Assembly (NCBI GenBank): GCA_934511465.1
Contig: CAKSWG010000023.1
Coordinates: 1-32,429 of the forward strand
Reading direction: 5' to 3'
DNA from: an uncultured Faecalibacterium sp.
GTDB taxonomy: Bacteria > Bacillota > Clostridia > Oscillospirales > Ruminococcaceae
Length of the DNA: 32,429 nucleotides
Shown: positions 8,483 through 15,840 of the stretch, piece after piece
How the letters are laid out: every line of letters begins with the position of its first letter
How positions within the stretch are numbered: the stretch's first letter is position 1
The notes under the pieces: generated by a model
What the model saw: the letters and a program-made list of their open reading frames with translations, nothing else
Database searches by the model: none
What the model was told of the DNA's origin: nothing
Translations under genes and position numbers: made by a program

Positions 8483-10381
8483 GTGTTCGATGTGATGGTG
8501 CGCATCACCGACGATATCTTCAACACCTATCTCCGCAAGACCGGCACCGTGAATCCCTACTACTCCGAGTACTGCGACGGCAAATCCGTCACCTGCCCGG
8601 GGCTCAAGCAGTGGGGCACCGTTACGCTGGCCAATCAGGGCCGCAACGCACTGCAGATCCTCAAATACTACTACGGCAATGATATCGAGATCATCCGCAC
8701 CAATAACATCCAGTCCATCCCCCAGAGCTACCCGGGCACGCCGCTGCGGCAGGGCGACAGCGGCACGGCGGTGTTCACCTTGCAGCGGCAGCTGAACCGC
8801 ATCACCAAGGATTACCCCTTCCTCGGGCTGCTCACCGTGGACGGCGTGTTCGGCGCTAAAATGGCCGCCACGGTCCGCGCATTCCAAAAGCAGTTCAACC
8901 TCACCGCCGACGGCGTGGTGGGCCGGCAGACATGGTACAAGATCAGCTATATCTACGTCTCGGTCAAGGACCTTGCCGAGCTGACCAGCGAGGGCGAAAC
9001 GGCCAGCGGCACCCTCTCGGACGGCACATGGGGCGGCACCACCCTGCGCACCGGCTCCACCGGCAGCTCTGTGGAGCAGCTGCAATTCTGGCTGAATACC
9101 CTTTCCCAGTACGATCCCGCTATTCCCCCGGTGACGGTGGACGGCGTGTACGGCAGCGGCACAGCCAACGCGGTGCGGGCCTTCCAGCGCAAATACGGCC
9201 TGACCGTGGACGGCGTGGTGGGCTGCACCACATGGACCGAACTGTACGACCAGTTCCGCAGCATCCAGTCCGACAACGGCACCCCCAACGCCTACCCGGG
9301 CACCGCCCTGCGGGAGGGTGCAAGCGGGCAGAACGTGCGGCTGGTGCAGTTCTGGCTCAAGATCGCCCGCACGGTGTATTCCAGCCTTTCCAACATCACG
9401 GTGGACGGCCGGTTCGGCGCTGCCACCACCGCAGCGGTGCGGCGGTTCCAGACCTATTTTGGCCTGACCAGCGACGGCGTGGTGGGCCGCAATACGTGGT
9501 TGAAACTGTACGAGGTGTACAACGACATCGCCAACAAGCTGCTCTCCCCTTCCCTGCGCCCCGGCGAGTACCCGGGCGTGCTGCGCAAAGGCTCCTCCGG
9601 CACAGCGGTGCGGGAGCTGCAATTCTACCTCTACCTCATGAGCGCTTACGAGAGCAGCATCCCGGCCATTGGCATCGACGGGCAGTTCGGTGCTTCCACC
9701 GAAGCCGCTGTGCGGGCCTACCAGCGCTTTGCGGGCCTGACCGTGGACGGTGTGGTGGGCCGCACCACATGGGACAGCCTGTACGGCAAAGCATCCACCC
9801 TGCGCGCTTCCGGGCCGGTAGTCACCCTGAAACGCCTGCCCTACCCCGGCACGCCGCTCACAGTGGGTTCCTCCGGCAGTGCGGTGCTGTACTACAGCCT
9901 GCTTTTGCAGCGCATCGCCTACTATTTTTCCAGCGTGGAGGCCCCGCCCCTCTCGGACCGGTACACCGACGAGACCGCCGCCGCCACCCGCAGCGCACAG
10001 GAGCTTCTGAGCCTGCCGGAGACCGGCACTGCGGACGCCGAGACGTGGACAGCGGTGGAAGCGCTGAGTCTGCAGCTCGCCGCCGAAATGCCCAACCCCG
10101 ACCGCAGCATCGGACAGGGCCCGGTCTATCCGGGCCGTGCCCTGAGCGAAGGCAGCGTGGGGCCGGATGTGGCGCAGATCGAAACATGGCTGAACGGGCG
10201 CTCCTGCCTGTACTGCGGCGAGGGCTATGTGACCGAGAACAGCCGCTTTGGCCCGGAGGAGACCGCCGCCGTCCGGCTGGCCCAGCAGCGCGCCGGGCTG
10301 CAAGTGACCGGCACCGTGGACCGCGAGACATGGGCCGCGCTGCAAGCCCAGAGCTGCCCACACTGCAACAAGGAGGAATGA
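8483..10381 (+). CDS. 5'-truncated SpoIID-like protein with six peptidoglycan-binding repeats
   Basis: The first possible start in the open frame is GTG 8483 (or ATG 8495), giving about 632 residues, but neither has a ribosome site. In the same frame, family-like sequence reaches back to about 8333 (WPEQALRANIHCQISLALNRIY) and is cut off by TGA at 8303-8305. That segment and the following YVHGRT, YCDGKSVTC and QWGTVTLANQG match the SpoIID/amidase-enhancer-like domain of clostridial peptidoglycan-binding proteins. The part normally just before it, carrying the conserved Ser-Glu of the SpoIID catalytic motif, is missing. Six PG_binding_1 repeats follow (about 8728-8944, 9040-9250, 9295-9515, 9568-9785, 9840-10070, 10126-10350), each with a YPG...G.SG.AV start and VDG.FG...AVR.FQ core; the fifth and sixth are more diverged. 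It would bind cell wall. It is probably a decaying gene, or expressed only as a binding protein. Confidence 0.8.
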   Translation: MFDVMVRITDDIFNTYLRKTGTVNPYYSEYCDGKSVTCPGLKQWGTVTLANQGRNALQILKYYYGNDIEIIRTNNIQSIPQSYPGTPLRQGDSGTAVFTLQRQLNRITKDYPFLGLLTVDGVFGAKMAATVRAFQKQFNLTADGVVGRQTWYKISYIYVSVKDLAELTSEGETASGTLSDGTWGGTTLRTGSTGSSVEQLQFWLNTLSQYDPAIPPVTVDGVYGSGTANAVRAFQRKYGLTVDGVVGCTTWTELYDQFRSIQSDNGTPNAYPGTALREGASGQNVRLVQFWLKIARTVYSSLSNITVDGRFGAATTAAVRRFQTYFGLTSDGVVGRNTWLKLYEVYNDIANKLLSPSLRPGEYPGVLRKGSSGTAVRELQFYLYLMSAYESSIPAIGIDGQFGASTEAAVRAYQRFAGLTVDGVVGRTTWDSLYGKASTLRASGPVVTLKRLPYPGTPLTVGSSGSAVLYYSLLLQRIAYYFSSVEAPPLSDRYTDETAAATRSAQELLSLPETGTADAETWTAVEALSLQLAAEMPNPDRSIGQGPVYPGRALSEGSVGPDVAQIETWLNGRSCLYCGEGYVTENSRFGPEETAAVRLAQQRAGLQVTGTVDRETWAALQAQSCPHCNKEE

Positions 10382-10384
10382 GCG

Positions 10385-11077
10385 ATGGCACGTCTTTTGA
10401 TCTACGATGCCTACGAGAACAAGGTGTACACCTACGCAAACCTGAACGAGAACGACCCCATGCCCTACAGCACCGGCACCACCCTGCGGGTGCGGGAGTT
10501 CCGGGGAAAATCGGCCAGCCCCACCCTGTGGACCACCATTGCGGCCATGGAAGCGTGGAACCTGACCCGCCGCAAGTACGGCAAAGGCATCCCGGTGGGG
10601 TACGCCTTCCGCCGCATCTGGGAGGGCGGCCACGGCACCCGCAGCCAGCACTACGCGGGCGTATCCTTTGACGTGGGCCAGAGCCTGACCCAGACCGCCC
10701 GCACAGCCATCTACAACGCAGCCCGGAACACCGGCGCATGGGGCTATGTGGAGCCGCTGAGCCAGACGCCCACATGGGTGCACATGGACCGCCGCTACGG
10801 CACGCCCGCGTGCAGCGGCACCACCGCCGGCTATCCCACCCTGCGGCGGGGCAGCCGCGGCTGCTATGTGATGATCTTGCAGGACGCGCTTTCCACGCTG
10901 GGCTACCAGACCGGCAGCCGCATCGACGGCATCTTCGGTGCCCGCACGGAGGAAGCCTTGCGGGGCTTCCAGCGGCGCACGAGCCTGCGTGTGGACGGCG
11001 TGTGCGGCTGCAACAGTTGGAAAAAGATCAGCACGGCGGTGCTGGGCGTGGGGCGGACCAAGACGACGATCGATTGA
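10385..11077 (+). CDS. M15-like D-Ala-D-Ala carboxypeptidase with one peptidoglycan-binding domain
   Basis: This is a 230-residue protein starting at ATG 10385, 3 nt after the preceding stop and 8 nt behind an AAGGAGG ribosome site, so it is coupled to the SpoIID-like gene. Residues about 40-140 form a zinc peptidase domain of the M15 type: SQHYAGVSFDVGQ gives His89 and Asp96, and WVHMD gives His133, the expected metal ligands. Residues about 150-215 are a PG_binding_1 domain (LRRGSRGCYVMILQ, IDGIFGARTEEALRGFQRR). The enzyme should trim peptide stems of peptidoglycan. No signal peptide is visible, which is also true of many members of this clostridial group. Its stop codon TGA (11075-11077) overlaps the first bases of the palindromic element that follows, so the original C-terminus may have been longer. 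Confidence 0.85.
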   Translation: MARLLIYDAYENKVYTYANLNENDPMPYSTGTTLRVREFRGKSASPTLWTTIAAMEAWNLTRRKYGKGIPVGYAFRRIWEGGHGTRSQHYAGVSFDVGQSLTQTARTAIYNAARNTGAWGYVEPLSQTPTWVHMDRRYGTPACSGTTAGYPTLRRGSRGCYVMILQDALSTLGYQTGSRIDGIFGARTEEALRGFQRRTSLRVDGVCGCNSWKKISTAVLGVGRTKTTID

Positions 11078-11348
11078 CGATTTAAAATTGTCTCCGCTTC
11101 GCTCTGACAATAACAGAGGAAATATTATTTTATAGTTTGTGAATCCGAAACAACTGCGGTCGTTTCGGATTCACTTTTTCACGGGAAAGGTCGTGGCGGT
11201 GAGCGGCATTTGCTGCTGTCAGCCTGCACGCCCCTCTCTCGTGAAAATGTGTTTGGAACGGCCCGCAGGCCGCGACAAACACGAATCTATAAAATATTAT
11301 TTCCGCTAAATATGGCCAGAGCGCACGCGGCGGCCATTTTAAATCGTC
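11076..11348. mobile_element. MITE-like palindromic element of about 273 bp
   Basis: Both ends carry the same 13-bp inverted terminal sequence GACGATTTAAAAT (11076-11088, and its complement at 11336-11348). Imperfect inverted similarity continues inward for about 60 bp on each side, including matching GGAAAT...ATTTTATAG blocks (11118-11135 and 11287-11304). The inside continues as a mostly self-complementary structure: a hairpin arm in each half, a TTTTCACG block and a GC-rich centre. No transposase is encoded. I saw no clear target duplication. It lies directly at the stop of the M15 gene. Minus-strand reading frames inside it are not credible genes. Confidence 0.7.
11139..11179 (+). terminator. 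Hairpin terminator inside the palindromic element
   Basis: GTGAATCCGAAAC (11139-11151) and GTTTCGGATTCAC (11162-11174) are perfect 13-bp inverted repeats with a 10-nt loop, followed by TTTTTC. It would end transcription of the cell-wall genes, so the element may have supplied their terminator. Confidence 0.7.
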
Positions 11349-11419
11349 CCGTCTGCAATGAACAAATTCAAACGGCAGCGGCAGAAAGTTGAAACTTTCT
11401 CCCGCATTGGCCCTTTTCG

Positions 11420-11448
11420 TTGCACGGATGGGCAAAACGTGCTAGAAT
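11420..11448 (+). promoter_or_regulatory. Promoter of the aminotransferase gene
   Basis: TTGCAC (11420-11425) and TAGAAT (11443-11448) are 17 nt apart, about 60 nt ahead of the start codon. The remainder of the 11349-11509 gap shows nothing else I can name. Confidence 0.7.
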
Positions 11449-11509
11449 GACCCTATTATCAAAACAGTTCATGTTGAAAACAAGAGGACTTTAAGAGGGG
11501 TATTGTATC

Positions 11510-12673
11510 ATGGAATTTTCCAAACGACTGGACCTGTTCGGTGACGAGATCTTTGCCGCACTGAACGAACGCAAGGTGGCGCTGGAGGCACAGGGCCGCA
11601 CCATTTATAACCTCAGCGTTGGCACACCGGACTTTGCCCCCGCCGAGCACATCCGCAAGGCCATGATGGACGCCGCTGCCGACCCGCAGAACTGGAAGTA
11701 CAGCCTGCGCGACCTGCCGGAGCTGCTGGATGCCGTGTGCGGCTACTACAAGCGCCGCTTCGGCGTGGAGATCACGCCCGATCAGGTGGCCAGCTGCGCG
11801 GGCAGTCAGGAGGGCGTGGGCCACATCGGCATGGTGCTGTGCGACGAAGGCGACACCGTGCTGCTGCCCACCCCCTGCTACCCGGTGTTCATTGCGGGCA
11901 GTCTGCTGGGCGGTGCAAAGCCCTGGTATTACCCGCTGACCAAAGAGCATGGCTTTTTGCCTTACGTCAAGGACATCCCGGAGGATGTGGCCCGCAAGGC
12001 CAAGTATATGATCGTCTCCCTGCCCGCAAACCCGGTGGGCAGCGTGGGCACGCCGGAGCTGTACGCCGAGCTGGTGGCCTTTGCAAAGAAGTACGACATC
12101 CTCATCATCCACGACAACGCCTACAGCGACATCATCTTTGACGGGGCCGTGGGCAACAGCTTCTTCAACACGCCCGGTGCCATGGATGTGGGCGTGGAGT
12201 TCTTCAGCCTTTCCAAAAGCTTCAACGTCACCGGTGCCCGCATCAGCTTCCTTGTGGGCCGCAGGGACGTGGTGGCCGCCTTTAAAAAGCTGCGCGGCCA
12301 GATCGATTTCGGCATGTTCCTGCCGGTGCAGAAGGCCGCCATCGCCGCCCTGACCGGCCCGCTGGACATGGTAAAGACCCAGTGCGGCCTGTACCAGCAG
12401 CGCCGTGACGCTTTGTGCGGCGGTCTGCGCGCCATCGGCTGGGCTGTGCCCGACAGCCACGGCAGCATGTTCGTGTGGGCGCCCATCCCGGCCAAATACG
12501 CAAAGAGCATGGACTTCTGCATGGACCTTGTGGAAAAGAGCGGCGTGCTGTGCACCCCGGGTTCCAGCTTTGGCCCGCTGGGCGAAGGCTACGTGCGCTT
12601 TGCCCTTACCCTGCCGCCGGAGCGCATTGCCGAGGCAGTAAAGTCTATTCAGGCAAGCGGCATCTTGGACTGA
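11510..12673 (+). CDS. Class I/II PLP-dependent aminotransferase
   Basis: This is a 387-residue cytosolic fold-type I aminotransferase. ATG 11510 is preceded by AAGAGGGG with a 9-nt gap. Seen in the sequence: substrate-side motif NLSVGTPDF near 34-42, PLP-binding Asp202 and Tyr205 in HDNAYSD, Schiff-base Lys236 in SLSKSFNVTGAR with the phosphate-binding Arg244, Asn174 in ANPVGSVG (the usual NPTG with a Val for Thr), and YVRFALT near the C-terminus for the carboxylate-binding Arg. The sequence style is closest to the LL-diaminopimelate/alanine/aspartate aminotransferase group, but the amino-group donor cannot be decided from sequence alone. It is a single-gene unit with its own promoter and terminator. 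Confidence 0.9.
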   Translation: MEFSKRLDLFGDEIFAALNERKVALEAQGRTIYNLSVGTPDFAPAEHIRKAMMDAAADPQNWKYSLRDLPELLDAVCGYYKRRFGVEITPDQVASCAGSQEGVGHIGMVLCDEGDTVLLPTPCYPVFIAGSLLGGAKPWYYPLTKEHGFLPYVKDIPEDVARKAKYMIVSLPANPVGSVGTPELYAELVAFAKKYDILIIHDNAYSDIIFDGAVGNSFFNTPGAMDVGVEFFSLSKSFNVTGARISFLVGRRDVVAAFKKLRGQIDFGMFLPVQKAAIAALTGPLDMVKTQCGLYQQRRDALCGGLRAIGWAVPDSHGSMFVWAPIPAKYAKSMDFCMDLVEKSGVLCTPGSSFGPLGEGYVRFALTLPPERIAEAVKSIQASGILD

Positions 12674-12689
12674 TCTTTACAGAACCAGC

Positions 12690-12722
12690 AAAAGCGGGAC
12701 GACCGAAATCGTCCCGCTTTTT
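12690..12722. terminator. Terminator between aminotransferase and dehydrogenase genes
   Basis: AAAAGCGGGACGA (12690-12702) and TCGTCCCGCTTTTT (12709-12722) form a strong stem with a 6-nt loop and T-tails in both directions, serving the two convergent genes. The 70 bp between it and the dehydrogenase stop show no gene. Confidence 0.9.
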
Positions 12723-12794
12723 GTCTGCTCACCGGCCACAGCGGCCAGATCGCTTCTATGATACGCTGGCAGTTTGTCCGCAAGGCAGTCTGCT

Positions 12795-13757
12795 TCAGCC
12801 GTTCACGATGTTTTCGCCCCTGCCATCCAGCCAAGTGCGCAGGTTGTTTGCGGTGATATCCATCAGCCGCTGCAAGGCTTCGTTGGTGGCCCATGCGATG
12901 TGCGGCGTCAGCAGGGCGTTGGGCAGGCCGCGCAGCGGGCTTTGCTGCGGCAGCGGCTCGGTGCCAAAGGCATCGGCACCGTAAAAGCCGAGCCGCCCGT
13001 CTTTCAGCGCAGCGGCCACGGCCTGCTCGTCCACCAGCACACCGCGGGCGGTGTTCAGCAGGATCATGCCGGGCTTTGCCTTGGCCAGTGTTCCGGCGTT
13101 GATGAGCCCCTTTGTGGCAGGCGTGGCCGGGCAGTGCAGGCTGAGCACATCGCTGCGGGCAAGCAGCGCGTCAAAGTCCACGAACTCCACGCCGTCGGTT
13201 TGGTATTCCGGCCGCAGGGTGCGGGTGCACACCAGTACCTTCATGCCAAAGGCTCTGGCAATGCGGGCGGTCTGCCGCCCTATGCTGCCGTAGCCATAGA
13301 TGCCGAAGGTCTTGCCCAGCAGCTCCACCTGCGGCAGCAGCCGGTAGGCGGCGGGGGCTTCGGTGCGCCACTGGCCGTCCTGCACAAGACGGTCATAGCG
13401 GTCCGCGCACTGGCAGATGGCCAGCAGCAGGCTGAAGGTCATCTGCGCCACGCTGTGCGTAGAATAGCCCGGCACATTGGCCACGGCCACGCCATGGCGG
13501 CGGCAGGCTACGAGGTCGAGGTTGTCGGTTCCGGTGGCGATGATGCCCACCCACCTGAGCTGCGGGCACCGGGCCAGCACCGTTTCGTCAATGCGGCACT
13601 TGTTCAGGAACACGATCTCTGCATCCCCGATGCGCGGCACCACCTCTTCCGGGGCCGTGCGCCCATAAAAGGTGATGTCCGGCACCAGCGCCTTGACGCC
13701 GGACCAGTCCAGATCCCCCTGCCGTATGGCATGATCTTCCAGAACGACTGCTTTCAT
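12795..13757 (-). CDS. D-2-hydroxyacid dehydrogenase (glycerate dehydrogenase-like)
   Basis: This is a 320-residue cytosolic NAD(P)-dependent dehydrogenase that interconverts a 2-oxoacid and a D-2-hydroxyacid. ATG 13757 is chosen because AGGAGG lies just upstream and the protein then starts with the normal family N-terminus; the frame stays open further upstream, but that part reads as non-coding. Nucleotide-binding motif YGYGSIG ends at Gly160. The catalytic triad is Arg238 (NTARGVLVDE), Glu267 (ADAFGTEPLP) and His286 (LTPHIAWAT). The overall pattern is nearest to glycerate dehydrogenase/hydroxypyruvate reductase, but lactate- or phosphoglycerate-type activity cannot be excluded. It follows the GNAT-like gene by 20 bp, so the two are co-transcribed. 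Confidence 0.9.
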   Translation of the reverse strand: MKAVVLEDHAIRQGDLDWSGVKALVPDITFYGRTAPEEVVPRIGDAEIVFLNKCRIDETVLARCPQLRWVGIIATGTDNLDLVACRRHGVAVANVPGYSTHSVAQMTFSLLLAICQCADRYDRLVQDGQWRTEAPAAYRLLPQVELLGKTFGIYGYGSIGRQTARIARAFGMKVLVCTRTLRPEYQTDGVEFVDFDALLARSDVLSLHCPATPATKGLINAGTLAKAKPGMILLNTARGVLVDEQAVAAALKDGRLGFYGADAFGTEPLPQQSPLRGLPNALLTPHIAWATNEALQRLMDITANNLRTWLDGRGENIVNG

Positions 13758-13777
13758 TTCAACTTCCTCCTTTTGTG

Positions 13778-14416
13778 TCACACCGGGTACAGCGCCAGCA
13801 CGGTGCCCTGCGGGCTCTCGCGGCTTTCCAGTGCGGCATAGCCTTTGGCCAGCAGAATGGCCAGATGCACCCGGTCGGTCAGCGGCACCCACACCGGCGG
13901 CACATCCTGCCCAAGGCAGCCCGCTTGCAGCCAGAAGCAGGGCGCAAGGCTGTCCAATGGGCGGATGGCACGCAGTGCAAAGCCCTGCTGCAAATACAGC
14001 GGCAGCATTTCCTCCGCAGTGCACTCCACCACGGCCCAGCGGGGTCTGTGCCGGGCCAGAAACTCCTGCCGCGCGGCGGCTGCGGCCACCAGCGGCGCAA
14101 GCGTTTCCATGGTACGGCTGTCCGGCCCGGCTGCCGGTGTAAGAAAGTACCCGCCTGCCGTGCAGCCCCAGCCCAGAAAGCGGCGCAGCGCCGCCGCAGC
14201 GGCCACATCAGCATCCATGGGCAGCAGGATGCACCCCGCACCGGCTGTGCCGCGCGCATTGCCCACGCCCCACACTTCGCCTACCGTCAGCATCCGCAGC
14301 ACCTCGCTGCGCGGGCGGTACACACAGCTCACCTCGCCCTTTACCAGCTGGCAGAATTCTTCGGCCGAAAGCCGCCTTACCTGCCGCGTGCGCGGCGGGT
14401 CACAAACCTGGATCAT
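13778..14416 (-). CDS. GNAT-like acetyltransferase, putative
   Basis: This is a protein of 212 residues if it starts at ATG 14416, which has GGGGGA 6 nt upstream; an in-frame ATG at 14434 would add six residues but has a weak ribosome site. I do not recognise a close family. The C-terminal half has features of the GNAT fold: a strand resembling WGVGNARGTAGAGCILLP and a late segment EEMLPLYLQQGFALR similar to the GNAT 'LYeklGF' end. The acetyl-CoA loop (Q/RxxGxG/A) is not clear, so the enzyme call is tentative. No signal peptide or membrane segment is seen. It sits between a sirtuin deacetylase gene (67 bp upstream or a little more) and the dehydrogenase (20 bp downstream), all on the minus strand, and probably belongs to one transcript. 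Confidence 0.6.
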   Translation of the reverse strand: MIQVCDPPRTRQVRRLSAEEFCQLVKGEVSCVYRPRSEVLRMLTVGEVWGVGNARGTAGAGCILLPMDADVAAAAALRRFLGWGCTAGGYFLTPAAGPDSRTMETLAPLVAAAAARQEFLARHRPRWAVVECTAEEMLPLYLQQGFALRAIRPLDSLAPCFWLQAGCLGQDVPPVWVPLTDRVHLAILLAKGYAALESRESPQGTVLALYPV

Positions 14417-14501
14417 TTGGTTTCCCCCATTCATTCCGATATGAACCTACCATACCGGAATGCGGGCAAAAAAGTGCGCGAAACGGCGCGGTCCTTTCTG
14501 T

Positions 14502-15227
14502 TTACAGGGTCAGTTTTACCTCTTCGCTCAACACCTGCCCGATGGGCTTTGCAATGCACAGGTCCGCTTCGGCATCGGCCCCGGTGGGCTGCATATTGAT
14601 CACCACCAAGTGGTCGCCCCGGAAGTAGCGGATGAGCCCTGCTGCCGGGTACACCACCAAGCTGGTGCCGCCGATGATCAGGGTATCCGCATGGCGGATG
14701 GCGTTCACCGCGCCGGACAGCACCTCTTCGTCCAGCCCTTCCTCATACAGCACCACATCGGGCTTTACGATGCCGCCGCATTCGGTGCAGCGGGGCACGC
14801 CGGTGCTCTGGGCAATAAAGTCCACATCGTAGAATTTGCCGCAGCGGGTGCAGTAGTTGCGCAGGGTGCTGCCGTGCAGCTCGTACACCGTGCGGCTGCC
14901 CGCCGCCTGATGCAGCCCGTCGATGTTCTGGGTGACGACGGCTTTCAGCCTGCCCTCCCGTTCCAGCTTTGCCAGCCGCAGGTGCGCCGCGTTGGGCTTT
15001 GCGCCCTTCACGATGAGCTTATCGCGGTAAAAGCGGTAGAACTCCTCGGGCTTTTGCTCCCAGAAGGTGTGGCTCAGGATCGTTTCCGGCGGGTAGGCGT
15101 ACTTCTGGTGGTAAAGCCCGTCCACACTGCGGAAGTCCGGGATGCCGCTCTCGGTGGAGACGCCCGCTCCGCCAAAGAACACGATGCTGCTGCTTTTGGC
15201 AATGATCTCTTCCAATGCCTGTACCAT
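14502..15227 (-). CDS. cobB: NAD-dependent protein deacylase of the Sir2 family
   Basis: This is a 241-residue sirtuin that removes acyl groups from lysines of proteins using NAD. ATG 15227 is preferred over TTG 15233 because AAAGGGG lies about 10 nt upstream of it. Motifs: GAGVSTESGIPDFRS (20-34) for NAD binding, TQNIDGLHQAAG for the ribose/nicotinamide pocket, catalytic His118 in ELHGS, a zinc site of Cys126, Cys129, Cys147 and Cys150 (CTRC, CTEC), and IIGGTSLVVYPA near the C-terminus. Length and motif set are typical for bacterial CobB/SrtN proteins. It is the first gene of a probable minus-strand unit with the GNAT-like gene and the dehydrogenase, and is divergent from the ogt-type gene. 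Confidence 0.95.
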   Translation of the reverse strand: MVQALEEIIAKSSSIVFFGGAGVSTESGIPDFRSVDGLYHQKYAYPPETILSHTFWEQKPEEFYRFYRDKLIVKGAKPNAAHLRLAKLEREGRLKAVVTQNIDGLHQAAGSRTVYELHGSTLRNYCTRCGKFYDVDFIAQSTGVPRCTECGGIVKPDVVLYEEGLDEEVLSGAVNAIRHADTLIIGGTSLVVYPAAGLIRYFRGDHLVVINMQPTGADAEADLCIAKPIGQVLSEEVKLTL

Positions 15228-15314
15228 AAACAAAACGCCCCTTTCGCTGTGCGTGCATTTGTGCTAGTATAAGTTCAGTATAACACAAACGCGCAGGAAA
15301 GGAAGCGGTAACTT
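15228..15314. promoter_or_regulatory. Divergent promoter region of the sirtuin and methyltransferase genes
   Basis: The 87-bp gap contains two TATA-like blocks, TATAAG (15268-15273) and TATAAC (15279-15284), that could serve the plus gene; their complements could serve the minus gene. No -35 box with ideal spacing stands out, so only the region and not the exact promoter is supported. Confidence 0.35.
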
Positions 15315-15788
15315 TTGAACGTCTGGTATGTGAACAGCATCCTCGGCACCTTCCGGCTGGAAGAAGAGGACGGCGCGGTCTGCGGGCTGGCCTTGTGCCC
15401 GGACGGCGTGCCGGAGCTGGAACCTTTGCCCCGCAAGGTGTGCGAGATGCCCCTTTTGCAGGAGGCTGAGCAGCAGCTGAACGAATACTTTGCCGGTGCC
15501 CGCCGGGAATTCGACCTGCCGCTGGCGGCCAAAGGCACACCCTTCCAGCAGGCCGTCTGGGCCGAGATGAACAAGATCCCCTATGGCAGAACGCGCACCT
15601 ACGGCCAGCTTGCCGCCGCCATCGGCAGACCCAAAGCGGCCCGTGCCGTAGGTGGGGCGTGCCACTGCAACCCCATCGCCATTTTCCAGCCCTGCCACCG
15701 GGTGGTGGGCAGCACCGGCAGACTCACCGGCTACGCCTATGGCGTGGAGATGAAGCAGTATCTGCTGGAGTTAGAACAAAACACATAA
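15315..15788 (+). CDS. ogt: Methylated-DNA--protein-cysteine S-methyltransferase
   Basis: This is a 157-residue DNA repair protein that transfers the alkyl group of O6-methylguanine to its own cysteine. The start is a TTG at 15315 with AGGAAAGGAAG ending 9 nt upstream; no ATG fits the family N-terminus. Residues about 72-155 hold the DNA-binding/catalytic domain: GTPFQQAVWAEMNKIPYGRTRTYGQLA, then AVGGACHCNPIAIFQPCHRVVG with the acceptor cysteine in PCHR, then GRLTGYAYGVEMKQYLLELE. The usual 'GG' after GYA is YG. The short N-terminal domain is typical of Ogt-type, not Ada-type, proteins. It ends in a terminator shared with the convergent SGNH hydrolase gene. Confidence 0.93.
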   Translation: MNVWYVNSILGTFRLEEEDGAVCGLALCPDGVPELEPLPRKVCEMPLLQEAEQQLNEYFAGARREFDLPLAAKGTPFQQAVWAEMNKIPYGRTRTYGQLAAAIGRPKAARAVGGACHCNPIAIFQPCHRVVGSTGRLTGYAYGVEMKQYLLELEQNT

Positions 15789-15840
15789 AAAGCAAAACAG
15801 CACGGCGGAAATCGCGCCGTGCTGTTTTGCTTCTATTTTA
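15787..15840. terminator. Bidirectional terminator after the methyltransferase gene
   Basis: An 18-bp stem, left arm 15790-15807 and right arm 15813-15832 (core AAAACAGCACGGCG), has a small loop and A/T tails on both sides. It serves both convergent genes and touches the stop codons at 15788 and 15838. Confidence 0.92.

Noticed and set aside
8074..8682. 202-codon plus-strand frame upstream of the SpoIID-like gene
   Set aside because: Its second half is a frame-shifted reading of the SpoIID-like sequence and the first half resembles nothing I know; no ribosome site.
9040..10350. Tandem DNA repeats
   Set aside because: The regular similarity is explained by the protein-level peptidoglycan-binding repeats and is not a separate DNA repeat array.
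8318..11110. 930-codon open frame on the minus strand
   Set aside because: Antisense shadow of the repeat-rich SpoIID-like and M15 genes; its Gly/Ala/His-rich composition follows their codon bias and shows no domain.
11130..11435. 101-codon minus-strand frame over the palindromic element
   Set aside because: Lies mostly inside a self-complementary element; no ribosome site or recognisable domain.
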